From NCBI RefSeq assembly GCF_004363655.1, contig NZ_SNZH01000001.1:644451-708450 (forward strand): a stretch of 64,000 nucleotides of DNA. The letters run 5' to 3'. The DNA is from Tahibacter aquaticus. GTDB taxonomy: Bacteria > Pseudomonadota > Gammaproteobacteria > Xanthomonadales > Rhodanobacteraceae. The notes under the pieces are model-generated. The model saw only the letters and a program-made list of their open reading frames with translations. It searched no databases and had not been told where the DNA came from. Of this stretch, positions 54,976 through 64,000 are shown one piece after another; the first letter of the stretch is position 1, and each line of letters starts with the position of its first letter. The translations under genes and the position numbers were made by a program.

Positions 54976-56283
54976 GTGACCCATACCCCGTTCCGCCGCG
55001 CCTTGCCGCGCGCGCTTTTCCTGTTGTCTTCCGCGCTCTGGCTGGCGCCTTCGTCGGCGGCCGAACCGGCCAAGCCCGCAACGCCCGCGCCTGCGACAAG
55101 CAAGCCCGCGGCAGCCCCGGCAAGCACTGCCAAACCGGCCGCCGCCGCTGCAACGCCGGCTGCCAAGCCCGCTGCCGCAGCGCCGGCCGCGGCGAAACCC
55201 GCCGCTGCCAAACCGACCGCTGCAAAGCCTGCTGCGGCAGCCAAGCCCAGTACAGCGAATGCCAACCTGGTCTGGCGCGGCGATATCGCCAGCTCGCGCG
55301 GCTTCATGAACGAGCTGGCCAAGCAGTACGAGCGCGAGAAGAAGGTCAAGATCCAGATCACGCCCTTCAGCACCATCTCGGGCATCGATGCGGCCATGCA
55401 GGGCACGGCAGATTTCGCCGGCAGCCTGCGCCCGGCCCACGGCAAGCGGCCGGAGGAATCCGGCCTGACCTTCATCCCGGTGGCCTGGGACGGTCTGGTG
55501 ATGATCACTTCGCCGGCCAATCCGGTTTCGAGCATCAGCATCAAGGACATCTGGCGCGTCTACTACGGCCGGGCCGACAACTGGAAACTGCTGGGCGGCA
55601 ACGACAAGGGCATCAACATGTATGCCGTGGCCGGCCCACTGGACGGCGTCGAATACGCACTGCGCTGGCTCATCTTCAAGAACGGCGACCAGCGCGTCGC
55701 CGTGCCGCGCCTGTACCTGAACACGTCGAAGCTGGAAGAGGGCGTGACGCTGGACCCGGCCGCCCTGGCCGTCAGTACCCTGTCCAATACCGCGGGCAAC
55801 CCCAAGTTGAAATTGCTCAATGTGGAAGGCGTGGTGCCTTCCACGGCCAGCGTACGCGACGGCAGCTATCCGCTCTACACGCCGGTTTATGTGGTGCTGC
55901 GCGAAGACAGCAAGAACGCCGCCGCCGTGAAAGACTTCGTCGCCTGGCTGGACACGCCGGCCGCCAAGACCGCCCTGCTCAAGCGCCAGCTGCTGCCCTA
56001 CAGCGACGGCCTGACCCTCAAGGACGGCGACGAGAAGCGCCTGGCCATGATCGAAACCAAGGTCAACGAAACGCCGATCTCCGCACCGGCCGCCACGGCC
56101 GCCGCACTGAGCCGCGTGGCACCGACCTCGACCCTGACCCAGGAAGCAAAGGCCGAAGCGGCCGATTCGCGCAGCAAGAAGGCGAAGTCGAAGAAGGAAG
56201 AAAAGGCCGAGAAAGCCGCGGCCGACAAGGCCAAGGCCGACGCCAGCGCGGCCGCCACGCCCAAGGAAACCAGCGGCGGCTGA
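54976..56283 (+). CDS. PstS-like substrate-binding protein with Ala/Pro/Lys-rich linker
   Basis: A 435-residue exported protein. The GTG at 54976 precedes a basic, hydrophobic signal peptide (FRRALPRALFLLSSALWLAP). Residues about 28-92 are low complexity (repeated KPAAAKP). Residues about 95-360 form a phosphate-type periplasmic binding fold (VWRGDIASSRGFMNELAKQY, GTADFAGSLRPAH, WDGLVMITSPANPVSSISIK, IWRVYYGRADNW). The tail is Lys/Ala/Glu-rich. No ABC permease or ATPase is adjacent. It may bind phosphate or another anion, or act as a periplasmic scaffold; the linker suggests tethering to the wall. Confidence 0.8.
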   Translation: MTHTPFRRALPRALFLLSSALWLAPSSAAEPAKPATPAPATSKPAAAPASTAKPAAAAATPAAKPAAAAPAAAKPAAAKPTAAKPAAAAKPSTANANLVWRGDIASSRGFMNELAKQYEREKKVKIQITPFSTISGIDAAMQGTADFAGSLRPAHGKRPEESGLTFIPVAWDGLVMITSPANPVSSISIKDIWRVYYGRADNWKLLGGNDKGINMYAVAGPLDGVEYALRWLIFKNGDQRVAVPRLYLNTSKLEEGVTLDPAALAVSTLSNTAGNPKLKLLNVEGVVPSTASVRDGSYPLYTPVYVVLREDSKNAAAVKDFVAWLDTPAAKTALLKRQLLPYSDGLTLKDGDEKRLAMIETKVNETPISAPAATAAALSRVAPTSTLTQEAKAEAADSRSKKAKSKKEEKAEKAAADKAKADASAAATPKETSGG

Positions 56284-56290
56284 GCGTCGA

Positions 56291-56983
56291 ATGCAGATCA
56301 AAGCGATAAGCCTGGACCTGGACGACACGCTGTGGCCCATCGCGCCCATCGTGCAGCGCGCCGAACTGCGCCTGCACGAATGGCTGTGCAGTCATTGCCC
56401 GCCCGTGGCGGCGGCGTTTCCGGTGCCGCAGATGCGCGAGCTGCGCGACCGCATCGCCCTGGAAAACCCGCACCTTGCGCATGACTACACGGCCCAGCGC
56501 AAGCTCAGCCTGACCGCCGCACTGCAGCCCCATGGCTATGGCGAAGACACTATCGACGCCGCCTTTGCCGCCTTCTACACGGCACGCAATGAAGTGGAAC
56601 TGTATACAGACGCCCTGCCCGCGCTGCAGCGCCTGGCCGCGCGCCTGCCGCTGATCAGCCTGTCCAACGGCAATGCCGACCTGGGCCGCATCGGCTTGCG
56701 CCATCTGTTCGCCGACTGCATCACCGCGCGGGAGTTCGGCCAGGCCAAGCCGGCGCCGGAAATCTTCCACGAAGCCTGCCGCCGCCTCGGCCTGGCCCCC
56801 GAATCCGTGCTGCATGTGGGCGACGATCCGCTGCTGGACGTCTGCGGCGCCCGCGCCGCCGGCATGCCCAGTGCGTGGGTGAACCGCCACGGCGCGGCAT
56901 GGTCGCAGCCGCTGCGCGCCGACATCGAAGTGCGCGATCTGACCGAGCTGGCCGATTGGCTGGATCTCAAACTCGCCGCCTGA
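56291..56983 (+). CDS. HAD-superfamily hydrolase (YigB-like)
   Basis: A 230-residue cytosolic phosphatase of HAD subfamily IA. Motif I is LDLDDTLWP, motif II LISLSNGNAD, motif III includes the Lys in FGQAKPAPEIF, and motif IV HVGDDPLLDVCGARAAGM. The cap and start (KAISLDLDDTLWPIAPI) resemble YigB, an FMN phosphatase. The substrate remains to be shown. It starts only 7 bases after the PstS-like gene stops, so both are in one operon, with the aminopeptidase next. Confidence 0.87.
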   Translation: MQIKAISLDLDDTLWPIAPIVQRAELRLHEWLCSHCPPVAAAFPVPQMRELRDRIALENPHLAHDYTAQRKLSLTAALQPHGYGEDTIDAAFAAFYTARNEVELYTDALPALQRLAARLPLISLSNGNADLGRIGLRHLFADCITAREFGQAKPAPEIFHEACRRLGLAPESVLHVGDDPLLDVCGARAAGMPSAWVNRHGAAWSQPLRADIEVRDLTELADWLDLKLAA

Positions 56984-57035
56984 GCGGCATGCCGAATTGC
57001 CGGCGCGGCAGCCTGGCCGCGCACGAAGGAGCCCC

Positions 57036-58400
57036 ATGCAAGGACTGATCGAACTGCGCCGCAACAGCCGCACCATCGAGCTGATTGCGCTCACCGCGGA
57101 CAAGCTCGATGCGCAGCTCAAGAGCCTCGGCGCGAAAGCCCGGCGCTGGGCCGACGCGCAAGGCTTCAAGGCCGACAGCGGCAGCGTGCTGAGCCTGCCC
57201 GGCGACGATGGCAGCGTGCGCTGCGTACTGGCCGGCATCGGCCGCGGCGACGATATCTACGCCCTGGCCAGCCTGCCGCAACGACTGCCTGCCGGCGACT
57301 ATCGCCTCGCTGGCGATGGGGTCGATCTCGAACGCATCGCCCTGGGCTGGGCGCTGGGCAGCTACCAGTTCAGCCGCTACAAGAAGCCGCGACGCGCACC
57401 GGCACAGCTGGCGCTCGACGCCGGCACGCTGGCCGCGCTGCGCCCGCTGGTGGAAGCCGCGACGCGGGTGCGCGACCTGATCAACACACCGACCGAAGAC
57501 ATGGGTCCGGCCGAGCTCTGCGCCGCGATGCGCGAACTGGGCAAGGGCCATGGCGCCAAGTACCGCGAATGGGTCGGCGATGCGCTGCTGAAGAACAATT
57601 TCCCGACCATCCACGCCGTCGGCCGCGCCAGTCACCGGCCGCCGCGCCTGGCCGAACTGAGCTGGGGCAAGAAAGGCCCGCACGTCGTCATCGTCGGCAA
57701 GGGCGTCTGTTTCGATACCGGCGGCCTGGACCTGAAACCCGCCGATGGCATGCGCTGGATGAAAAAGGACATGGGCGGCGCGGCCCACGCAATCGCCCTG
57801 GCCGGACTGGTGATGCAGGCCAAGCTCAACCTGCGCCTGACCCTGCTGATTCCGGCGGTGGAAAACGCCGTGTCCGGCAACGCCTTCCGGCCGGGCGAAG
57901 TCATCGTCACACGCTCGGGTATCAGTGTGGAAATCGACAATACCGACGCCGAAGGGCGCCTGGTGCTGTGCGATGCGCTGACCTATGCCGGCGAACTCAA
58001 GCCCGACCTGATCCTCGATTTCGCCACACTGACCGGCGCAGCGCGCATCGCCCTGGGGCCGGATCTGCCCGCGCTGTTCAGCAACGGCGAGAACCTGGCG
58101 AGGGAACTGCTGGAGGCCTGCCAGCATTGGCAGGATCCGCTATGGCGCATGCCGCTATGGCGCCCCTACCTGACCATGCTCGACTCCTATGTCGCCGACA
58201 TGGCCAACTCCGGCGCCTCGCGCCACGCCGGCGCGGTCACCGCGGCGCTGTACCTGGAACGCTTCGTCCCGGACAACGTGCCCTGGGCGCATCTGGACGT
58301 GTATTCCTGGAACGACGGCGACCGCCCGGGCAAACCGCGCGGCGGCGAAGCGCAGGGCCTGCGTGGCTATTTCGAGTTTCTCAAGCGGCGCTACGGCTGA
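57036..58400 (+). CDS. M17 leucyl aminopeptidase family protein
   Basis: A 454-residue cytosolic metallo-aminopeptidase. The C-terminal catalytic domain has the metal-binding Lys/Asp segment GKGVCFDTGGLDLKP, the Asp in MKKDMGGAAH, and the family signature NTDAEGRLVL, so both zinc sites look intact. The ATG at 57036 follows GAAGGAG and gives the typical N-terminal domain length. It hydrolyses N-terminal residues from peptides. It is the third gene of a short operon with the HAD and PstS-like genes. A strong terminator follows. Confidence 0.92.
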   Translation: MQGLIELRRNSRTIELIALTADKLDAQLKSLGAKARRWADAQGFKADSGSVLSLPGDDGSVRCVLAGIGRGDDIYALASLPQRLPAGDYRLAGDGVDLERIALGWALGSYQFSRYKKPRRAPAQLALDAGTLAALRPLVEAATRVRDLINTPTEDMGPAELCAAMRELGKGHGAKYREWVGDALLKNNFPTIHAVGRASHRPPRLAELSWGKKGPHVVIVGKGVCFDTGGLDLKPADGMRWMKKDMGGAAHAIALAGLVMQAKLNLRLTLLIPAVENAVSGNAFRPGEVIVTRSGISVEIDNTDAEGRLVLCDALTYAGELKPDLILDFATLTGAARIALGPDLPALFSNGENLARELLEACQHWQDPLWRMPLWRPYLTMLDSYVADMANSGASRHAGAVTAALYLERFVPDNVPWAHLDVYSWNDGDRPGKPRGGEAQGLRGYFEFLKRRYG

Positions 58401-58465
58401 CGGGCGAACTGCAGGACAGACGTTGCTGCCGGCTGGCGCACCGCCTTGCCGGCGCGCGCTTCGCT

Positions 58466-58506
58466 AGCAATAAAAAACGGCGCCGATGGCGCCGTTTTTT
58501 ATTGCT
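58466..58506. terminator. Strong bidirectional intrinsic terminator
   Basis: A perfect 19-base-pair stem whose left arm begins AGCAATAAAAAACGGCGCC, with loop GAT and U-runs on both strands. It lies between the convergent aminopeptidase and prc genes. Confidence 0.92.
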
Positions 58507-58550
58507 GCCGGCCTGCGTGCAGAATTCCACTACTGCACAAGGCCGCCTGG

Positions 58551-60746
58551 TCAATCCACGCTGATATGCGTACCCGGCTGCGGCAGCACCTGCTGCGCCA
58601 GCTTGGTGTCGGCGCGGATCAGGCCGACTTCGTCGGCGAGGATGCGCGCGGCCTCGTCCAGGGCCACGTCCTTGCGTTCCTTGGCGGCCTTCTCGCGCTC
58701 GACCTGGCTCTTGATGCTGCGCTCGTCCGCCTGCAGGCCGTCGTCGCTGCTTGGCGCCTGCACATCGGTTTCGCTGTCGTCGTTGGCACTGGCGACGGTG
58801 ACGCCACTCTTGCTCGCCTCGTCCAGTGCAGCGCGCTCGGCATCGCGGGTTTTCTTGCGCACTTCCTGCTCGTCGCGTTCCTTGCGCCGTTCCGCCTCGT
58901 TCAGGGAAACGGTCTTTTCGGCGCGCAGGCGTTTGATCTCGGCCTGGTCTTCGGCGTAGTACTGCCATTCCTTCGACTTGGTCACGCGCGCTTCGTGGCG
59001 CGTGGCCAGCGTCGGCAGGATGGGCTTGAGATCGGCCACGGCTTCGTACGAGGCCGGTGTGATCGAACTCCAGGGCAGCGCGTTCGGGTAGCTGGATTCG
59101 CCGAACTCCTTGGCCTCGCCGCCGTCCGGGAAAGCAATGTCCGGCACGACGCCGCGCAGCTGGGTGGTGCCGCCATTGATGCGGAAGAACTGCGCGCTGG
59201 TCATTTTCAGCTCGCCGAACTTCGGCTTCTCGTTCTGTGCGGCGTTGTCCAGATCGACCAGCATCTGCACCGTGCCCTTGCCGAAGGTGGGCTCGCCGAT
59301 GATCAGGCCGCGGCCGTAGTCCTGGATCGCCGCGGCGAAGATTTCCGACGCCGAGGCCGAGCCGCGGTTGACCATCACCGCGAGCGGGCCATCCCAGGTC
59401 ATGCCGGACTGGCGATCGTCTTCGGTCTCGACACGGCCCTGGGCGCTGCGCACCTGCACTACCGGGCCCTTGTCGATGAACAGGCCGGTCAGTTCGGTCG
59501 CTTCGCTCAGCGAGCCGCCGCCGTTGTTGCGCAGGTCGATGACTACGCCGTCGACTTTCTCGGCCTTCAGTTCGGCCAGCAGCTTGGCAGTGTCGCGCGT
59601 GGCGCTCTTGTAGTCCTTGTCGCCGCGGCGGCGGGCATCGAAATCGAGATAGAAAGTGGGCAGCTGGATCACGCCGACGCGGCGCGTGGCGCTGCCTTCC
59701 TTGACCTCGATGATCTGCTTCTTCGCCGCCTGTTCCTCGATGCTGACCTTCTTGCGCACCAGCGACAGCATCTGGTGCTTGGCGTCAGGGCCGCCGTCGG
59801 CCGGCAGCACTTCCAGGCGCACCACCGTGTCTTTCTGGCCGCGAATCTGCTCGACCACGTCGTCCAGGCGCCAGCCGATCACGTCGGCGATGGCACCGTT
59901 GTCGCCCTGGCCAACGCCGAGGATGCGGTCGCCGACCTTGAGCTTGCCCGACAGTGCCGCCGGGCCGCCCGGCACGATTTCGCGGATCGCCGTGTATTCC
60001 TCTTCGCGCTGCAGTACCGCGCCGATGCCTTCCAGCGACAGCTTCATCGAAATATCGAAGTTCTCGCTGGCGCGCGGGCCGAGGTAGTTGGTATGCGGCT
60101 CGATCGAGGTCGCGTACGCGTTCATGAAAGTCTGGAACACGTCTTCGCTGTTGATCTGGGCAACGCGGTCGCCGAAGCCGATATAGCGCTTGTCCAGCGT
60201 CTTGCGGATTTCGTCGTCCTTCTTGCCGGCCAGCTTCAGGCGCAGCACATCGTTCTTCACGCGCTTGCGCCACAGATCGTCCAGCTCGGCCGTGGAACCG
60301 GCCCACTGGGCTTTTTCGCGATCGTAGGCGTAGCTTTCCTGGGCATTCAGATCGAACGGCTTTTTCAGCAGTTCGCGCGAATAGCTGGTGCGTTCGGCCA
60401 CTCGCTGCAGGTAGAGATTGAATACCGCGAACGGCATCGACAGGTCTTTGTTGAAGATCGCGTCGTCGAGCTGGTCGCGTGCGACGCTGAATTTGTCGAC
60501 GTCGGACTTGAGGAAAAACAATTTCTCGCCGTCGAGCGAATCGAAATACGCGTCGAACATCTTGGCCGACATGGCGTCGTCCAGCGGCACGGCCTTGTAG
60601 TGGAACCGGGTCAGGAAGCGCGAGGCCCAGATGGCCGCTTCGGCCTGGTCCTCGACGGGCTTCAGCAGCGGACCGGACTGTCCGCTCGGCTTGGCCAGGG
60701 CCAGGCCGGAGGCCAGAAGAGCGAGGACGATAAGGGTCTTGCGCAT
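58551..60746 (-). CDS. prc: Tail-specific carboxy-terminal processing protease Prc
   Basis: A 731-residue periplasmic serine protease. The ATG at 60744-60746 follows GGAGA and gives a signal peptide (MRKTLIVLALLASGLALAKP). A helical N-terminal region precedes a PDZ domain (GIGAVLQREEEYTAIREIVP). The S41 protease core has the Ser in NRGSASASEIFAAAI and the Lys in FGKGTVQ of the catalytic dyad. The Prc C-terminal domain follows, with a charged Lys/Glu-rich end. It trims or degrades envelope proteins and peptidoglycan hydrolases. Length and order match E. coli Prc/Tsp (682) with a slightly longer tail. Confidence 0.94.
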   Translation of the reverse strand: MRKTLIVLALLASGLALAKPSGQSGPLLKPVEDQAEAAIWASRFLTRFHYKAVPLDDAMSAKMFDAYFDSLDGEKLFFLKSDVDKFSVARDQLDDAIFNKDLSMPFAVFNLYLQRVAERTSYSRELLKKPFDLNAQESYAYDREKAQWAGSTAELDDLWRKRVKNDVLRLKLAGKKDDEIRKTLDKRYIGFGDRVAQINSEDVFQTFMNAYATSIEPHTNYLGPRASENFDISMKLSLEGIGAVLQREEEYTAIREIVPGGPAALSGKLKVGDRILGVGQGDNGAIADVIGWRLDDVVEQIRGQKDTVVRLEVLPADGGPDAKHQMLSLVRKKVSIEEQAAKKQIIEVKEGSATRRVGVIQLPTFYLDFDARRRGDKDYKSATRDTAKLLAELKAEKVDGVVIDLRNNGGGSLSEATELTGLFIDKGPVVQVRSAQGRVETEDDRQSGMTWDGPLAVMVNRGSASASEIFAAAIQDYGRGLIIGEPTFGKGTVQMLVDLDNAAQNEKPKFGELKMTSAQFFRINGGTTQLRGVVPDIAFPDGGEAKEFGESSYPNALPWSSITPASYEAVADLKPILPTLATRHEARVTKSKEWQYYAEDQAEIKRLRAEKTVSLNEAERRKERDEQEVRKKTRDAERAALDEASKSGVTVASANDDSETDVQAPSSDDGLQADERSIKSQVEREKAAKERKDVALDEAARILADEVGLIRADTKLAQQVLPQPGTHISVD

Positions 60747-61224
60747 GTAGGTCTCCAGCAGAAACAGCTGCTTTGCATGAGGCGAACGGTCTGGCCGCGG
60801 TGCCGTTGTCTTGCCCTTCGGGCCTGGGACGATTCTATATCGCGATCCCGGCCCTTCCGGCGCAAATTGGGGCTTTTCAGCGCGTTTTTCCAGCATTCCG
60901 GCGGCCAGTCTGTCACGCCGCCCGGTAAAGTTTCGAAAAAGCCGGCACCAGTCAGCGGGAAATGCCACAGAACCCGACCGGCAGACGCTTCATGGCCGAG
61001 TCCGCCTGTGTCGACCAGCGGGCAGTTCTGCCCACCGCCACCACGCGTTCCCGCCTGCAGGCACAGGGTATGGCGGCAGGCGGAAAGTTCCGCATGACCT
61101 ATGGCCTATGCGGCCGGCAGCCGCGTGTACTGGTGAACAAATTGACAATCGGCGCAACGCCGCGACGGCATGTTCGCGCCGTCGCCGCTGCCGCCGGATT
61201 TGTCCATGCCCTATGCAGCCGCTA
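60747..61224. other. Intergenic region upstream of prc, 478 bases
   Basis: Lies between the prc start and the lipA stop, both on the minus strand, and should hold the prc promoter and the end of the lip operon. No strong hairpin, repeat or gene was recognised. Confidence 0.4.
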
Positions 61225-62196
61225 TCAGATACCCGCCGCGTGGGCCATTTCGTCGGCGTGGTAGGACGAGCGCACCATCGGGCCGGAGGCCACGTGCTGG
61301 AAGCCCATCGCATAACCGGAGACTTCCAGCGCCTTGAATTCCTCCGGCGTCCAGTAGCGGATGACCGGATGGTGGTGCGGTGTCGGCTGCAGGTACTGGC
61401 CGATGGTGATCATGTCGACGTCGTGCGCGCGCAGGTCGCGCATGGCACCTTCGACCTGTTCGAAATTCTCGCCCAGGCCGAGCATGATGCCGGACTTGGT
61501 CGGCACTTCCGGATGCTGCGCCTTGAAGCGCTTGAGCAGGTCCAGCGACCAGTCGTAGTCGGCGCCCGGGCGCACTTCGCGATACAGCTCGCGCACGGTT
61601 TCCAGATTGTGGTTGAACACGTCCGGCGGCGACACCTGGAGAATTTCCAGCGCGCGTTCCATGCGGCCCTTGCCGCGGAAATCGGGCGTGAGGATTTCGA
61701 TCTGGATGGTCGGGCTCTGCTCGCGCACCAGGCGTATGCAGTCGGCGAAATGCTGGGCACCGCCGTCGCGCAGATCGTCGCGGTCGACCGAGGTGATCAC
61801 CACGTAGCGCAGGCCCATGTCGCGGATGGTGTCGGCCAGGTGCCTGGGTTCGGACGGATCCGGCGGCTTGGGCCGGCCGTGGGCGACATCGCAGAAGGAA
61901 CAGCGGCGCGTGCAGACCTCGCCCAGGATCATGAACGTGGCCGTGCCCTTGCCGAAGCATTCGTGGATGTTCGGGCAGGACGCTTCCTCGCACACGGTGA
62001 CCAGGCGGTTTTCGCGCAGCTTGGCCTTCAGCTTTGCCACCGCATTGCCCGGCGGAATGCGCACGCGGATCCAGTCCGGCTTGCGCAGCTTGGGCGCCTG
62101 GTCGAAAACCGCGCGATTGCGCGCGATCTTGTCTTCGCCCAGCTGTTTTTCGCCGACGACGACGATGGGGATGGCCTTGGAGATCGAAGTGTCCAT
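61225..62196 (-). CDS. lipA: Lipoyl synthase
   Basis: A 323-residue radical-SAM enzyme that inserts two sulfurs into octanoyl groups on lipoyl domains. The auxiliary cluster ligands are C69, C74 and C80 ([12 protein letters not shown]), and the radical-SAM cysteines are C95, C99 and C102 (CTRRCSFC). The C-terminal SSYHADEM carries the conserved Ser ligand. Five bases separate it from lipB, so the pair is translated from one message. Cytosolic; needed for pyruvate and 2-oxoglutarate dehydrogenases. Confidence 0.98.
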   Translation of the reverse strand: MDTSISKAIPIVVVGEKQLGEDKIARNRAVFDQAPKLRKPDWIRVRIPPGNAVAKLKAKLRENRLVTVCEEASCPNIHECFGKGTATFMILGEVCTRRCSFCDVAHGRPKPPDPSEPRHLADTIRDMGLRYVVITSVDRDDLRDGGAQHFADCIRLVREQSPTIQIEILTPDFRGKGRMERALEILQVSPPDVFNHNLETVRELYREVRPGADYDWSLDLLKRFKAQHPEVPTKSGIMLGLGENFEQVEGAMRDLRAHDVDMITIGQYLQPTPHHHPVIRYWTPEEFKALEVSGYAMGFQHVASGPMVRSSYHADEMAHAAGI

Positions 62197-62201
62197 GCAA
62201 T

Positions 62202-62882
62202 TCAGGCAAGGGCGGCGGCAACAGGCGCCGCAGGGATGACGGGATCGGCTGGATGCGGCTGCAATCCCAGGTGCCGGGCGAGTTCCTCGACCAGTGTGGA
62301 TTGCAGTACCGCCAGGCTGGCCGGGCCGCCCAAGTCTAGCACCTGGGTCACGGCCAAACCCTTATAACCACAGGGGTTGATGCGATGGAACGGTTCCAGG
62401 TCCATGGCCGCGTTGAAGGCCAGGCCGTGGAAGGAACAGCCGCGGCGCACGCGCAGCCCCAGCGCCGCGACCTTGGCCTCGTTGACGTAGACACCCGGCG
62501 CGCCTTCGCGTCGCTGTGCTTCGATATTCCAGTGCGCCAGGGTGTCGATGATGGATTGTTCTATGCGCAGCACCAGCTCGCGCACGCCGATGCCAAGGCG
62601 GCGCAGGTCAACCAGGGTATAGGCCATGATCTGGCCCGGGCCGTGATAGGTGACCTGGCCGCCGCGGTCGACCGGAATGACCGGAATGTCGCCGGCAGCC
62701 AGCACGTGCTCGGCCTTGCCGGCCTGGCCCTGGGTGAATACCGGCTCGTGCTGTAGCAGCCAGAACTCGTCGGTGGTGGCGGCGCTGCGCGCGTCGGTGA
62801 ACGCCTGCATGGCGCGCCAGACGGGCTCATACGGCCACAGGCCGGGCAGCTCGCGCACCAGTACCGGCAGTTTCTCGCTCAT
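62202..62882 (-). CDS. lipB: Octanoyltransferase
   Basis: A 226-residue enzyme that moves octanoate from acyl-carrier protein to lipoyl domains, giving the substrate for LipA. The motif [20 protein letters not shown] is complete, with K137 ([12 protein letters not shown]) and the acyl-accepting C171 in [10 protein letters not shown]. It lies between lipA and ybeD, as in other gammaproteobacteria, with 11 bases to ybeD. Confidence 0.97.
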   Translation of the reverse strand: MSEKLPVLVRELPGLWPYEPVWRAMQAFTDARSAATTDEFWLLQHEPVFTQGQAGKAEHVLAAGDIPVIPVDRGGQVTYHGPGQIMAYTLVDLRRLGIGVRELVLRIEQSIIDTLAHWNIEAQRREGAPGVYVNEAKVAALGLRVRRGCSFHGLAFNAAMDLEPFHRINPCGYKGLAVTQVLDLGGPASLAVLQSTLVEELARHLGLQPHPADPVIPAAPVAAALA

Positions 62883-62893
62883 CGGCAGGCCTG

Positions 62894-63184
62894 TTACAGC
62901 GTCCAGCGCACGTCCGGATCGGCGCGCAGCACGGCATGGGCGGCGTCGTATTTTTCCCGGTCGGGGCAGGTGAAGCTCAAGGTGACGGAGACGTAGTTGC
63001 CTTCCCGCGACGGGCGCGAGCGGACCGAGCCTTCCAGTACGTTCAGGCCCAGGCCGGCGATGAGCAGCGGCATGCGCTCATCCAGGCCGGTGCCGGCATT
63101 GCCGACGGCGGTGATTTCGAACAGGCCCGGGAATTGAAAGCCTTGTTGCGGCGATTCGGGCTGGATGTCATCCAGATTGCGCAT
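62894..63184 (-). CDS. ybeD: YbeD/DUF493 family protein
   Basis: A 96-residue small ferredoxin-fold protein. [20 protein letters not shown], the central [20 protein letters not shown] and the final DPDVRWTL match DUF493/YbeD. Its function is unclear; the gene is found between the D-Ala carboxypeptidase and lipB genes in many gammaproteobacteria. The ATG at 63182-63184 overlaps the carboxypeptidase stop by one base (TGATG), indicating coupled translation. Confidence 0.92.
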   Translation of the reverse strand: MRNLDDIQPESPQQGFQFPGLFEITAVGNAGTGLDERMPLLIAGLGLNVLEGSVRSRPSREGNYVSVTLSFTCPDREKYDAAHAVLRADPDVRWTL

Positions 63185-64000
63185 CACTTGGTATCCGGTT
63201 GCTTGGAGGGTTGGATCGCCTCGTCGCTCTTGAACCACAGCAGGATGCCGTCGCCGAGGCGGTGCATGAAACCGCCTTCAGGGTACTCCTGCAGCGCAAC
63301 GATGGGCCGTTCGAGCAAAGGCTTGCCGTCCAGCGAGATGCGCAGCGTACCGACGCTCTGGCCCTTGCTGAACGGAGCGACGAAACGGCCCGGCACATCC
63401 ATGGCGGCCTTGAGGTCGCCATAGCGGCCGCGCGGCAGGGTCACCAGCACGTCTTCGCTCACGCCGAGCTGGATGGTGTCGGCCTGGCCTTTCCACAAGG
63501 TCGGCTCGGCCACCGGCTTGTCGGCGCTGTAGAGCTTGTGCGTCTCGTAGAAACGGAAGCCGTAGTTGAGCAGTTCCTGGGTCATGTCGGCGCGGACTTT
63601 CTCGCCCTTGGTGCCCATCACCACGGTGATCAGGCGTTCGTCGTCGCGCTTGGCCGAGGCGGTCAGGCAATAGCCGGCGGCGGAATGGTGGCCAGTCTTG
63701 ATGCCGTCGACCGAGGCGTCGCGCCAGAGCAGCGCATTGCGGTTGTGCTGCTTGATGCCGTTCCACTCGAACTCCTTGATCGCGTAGATCTTGTAGTCCT
63801 CGGGAAAATCGCGGATCAGCGCGCGCGACAGGCTGGCGATGTCGTGTGCCGTGGTGTAGTGGTCGGGCGCCGACAGGCCGCTGGCGTTGACGAAATGCGT
63901 GTCCTTGAGGCCCAGGCGCTTGGCATATTCGTTCATGAGGTCGGCAAACACCGCCTCGGAGCCGGCCAGGTGCTCGGCCAGGGCAATGGCCGAGTCGTTG
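63184..64000 (-). CDS. dacC: D-alanyl-D-alanine carboxypeptidase (PBP5/6 type), partial
   Basis: The C-terminal 271 residues of a gene whose start lies beyond the window end. The visible part begins at NDSAIALAEHLAGSEAVFAD, just after the SxN motif region, and includes DGIKTGHHSAAGYCL with the KTG motif. It continues into the PBP5 C-terminal beta domain (TLWKGQADTIQLGV, LLERPIVALQEYPEGG) and ends LWFKSDEAIQPSKQPDTK. The amphipathic anchor typical of PBP5 is short or absent. It trims D-Ala from peptidoglycan stem peptides in the periplasm. First visible gene of the dac-ybeD-lipB-lipA cluster. Confidence 0.93.
   Translation of the reverse strand, partial: NDSAIALAEHLAGSEAVFADLMNEYAKRLGLKDTHFVNASGLSAPDHYTTAHDIASLSRALIRDFPEDYKIYAIKEFEWNGIKQHNRNALLWRDASVDGIKTGHHSAAGYCLTASAKRDDERLITVVMGTKGEKVRADMTQELLNYGFRFYETHKLYSADKPVAEPTLWKGQADTIQLGVSEDVLVTLPRGRYGDLKAAMDVPGRFVAPFSKGQSVGTLRISLDGKPLLERPIVALQEYPEGGFMHRLGDGILLWFKSDEAIQPSKQPDTK

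Noticed and set aside
58446-61097. 883-codon open frame on the plus strand opposite prc
   Set aside because: Antisense to an intact prc gene, rich in His/Ala/Arg/Gln as typical shadow frames; no domain recognised.

Overview
The window is high-GC DNA, densely packed with genes on both strands. Gene content points to a gammaproteobacterium of the Lysobacterales (Xanthomonadales) group, perhaps a Dokdonella/Rhodanobacter-like soil or water bacterium. The evidence is the close match of housekeeping genes (valS, rsgA, alaA, lipA/lipB/ybeD/dac, prc, degQ) to gammaproteobacterial families, a split class II ribonucleotide reductase, many exported proteins, and short palindromic intergenic repeats. 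No tRNA, rRNA, IS element, phage or CRISPR array was recognised. The placement is an inference from gene families, not from a marker tree.

Layout. 0-10.6 kb: end of rpiA, a double cNMP-domain/rhodanese protein, valS, a membrane protein with a GspF-like N-terminus, a secreted multidomain endonuclease I, a GST, an Ada-like alkylation sensor and a YedA-type exporter. 10.6-18.6 kb: a methyltransferase, a four-gene MacAB/DevBCA-type ABC efflux operon, a DUF3052 protein, rsgA and an orphan RND adaptor lipoprotein with a perfect palindrome just upstream. 18.8-31.1 kb: alaA, an SGNH hydrolase, an LpxH-like phosphoesterase, an OmpA protein carrying cadherin-like repeats after its peptidoglycan-binding domain, a three-domain Grx/A-type/rhodanese fusion, AMP nucleosidase, an AraC regulator, an HCCA-isomerase-like protein, threonine aldolase and a DUF4124 protein. 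31.1-31.8 kb is a non-coding region of imperfect repeats packed with DnaA-box-like sites and containing a pure A/T 20-mer. 31.8-36.2 kb: ogt-alkA alkylation repair pair, an SDR, a small lipoprotein, YpfJ-type metalloprotease and a YhhN protein.

36.4-44.4 kb is rich in exported proteins: a GH18 chitinase-like enzyme, a very large PQQ-type beta-propeller, a two-component system, a gluzincin-like protein, and a remnant of the propeller's C-terminal module. 44.5-47 kb: an MFS transporter and a methyltransferase. 47.4-52.6 kb: the class II ribonucleotide reductase, split into NrdJb and NrdJa with a histone H1-like gene between them. NrdJa is interrupted by a 377-residue LAGLIDADG intein placed immediately before the thiyl-radical cysteine. 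53-64 kb: degQ, a PstS-like binding protein, a HAD phosphatase, an M17 aminopeptidase, prc, and the lipA-lipB-ybeD-dac cluster cut by the window end.

Common themes. (1) Alkylation repair: an Ada-like protein, Ogt and AlkA in two places. (2) Envelope quality control and remodelling: DegQ, Prc, D-Ala-D-Ala carboxypeptidase, OmpA, YpfJ. (3) A recurring terminal motif resembling IFADGFQ occurs at the extreme C-terminus of two exported proteins and one module remnant, and right after the signal peptide of a fourth protein. It is the best candidate here for an uncharacterised sorting or processing signal. (4) The DnaA-box cluster at 31.1-31.8 kb is the most striking non-coding structure.
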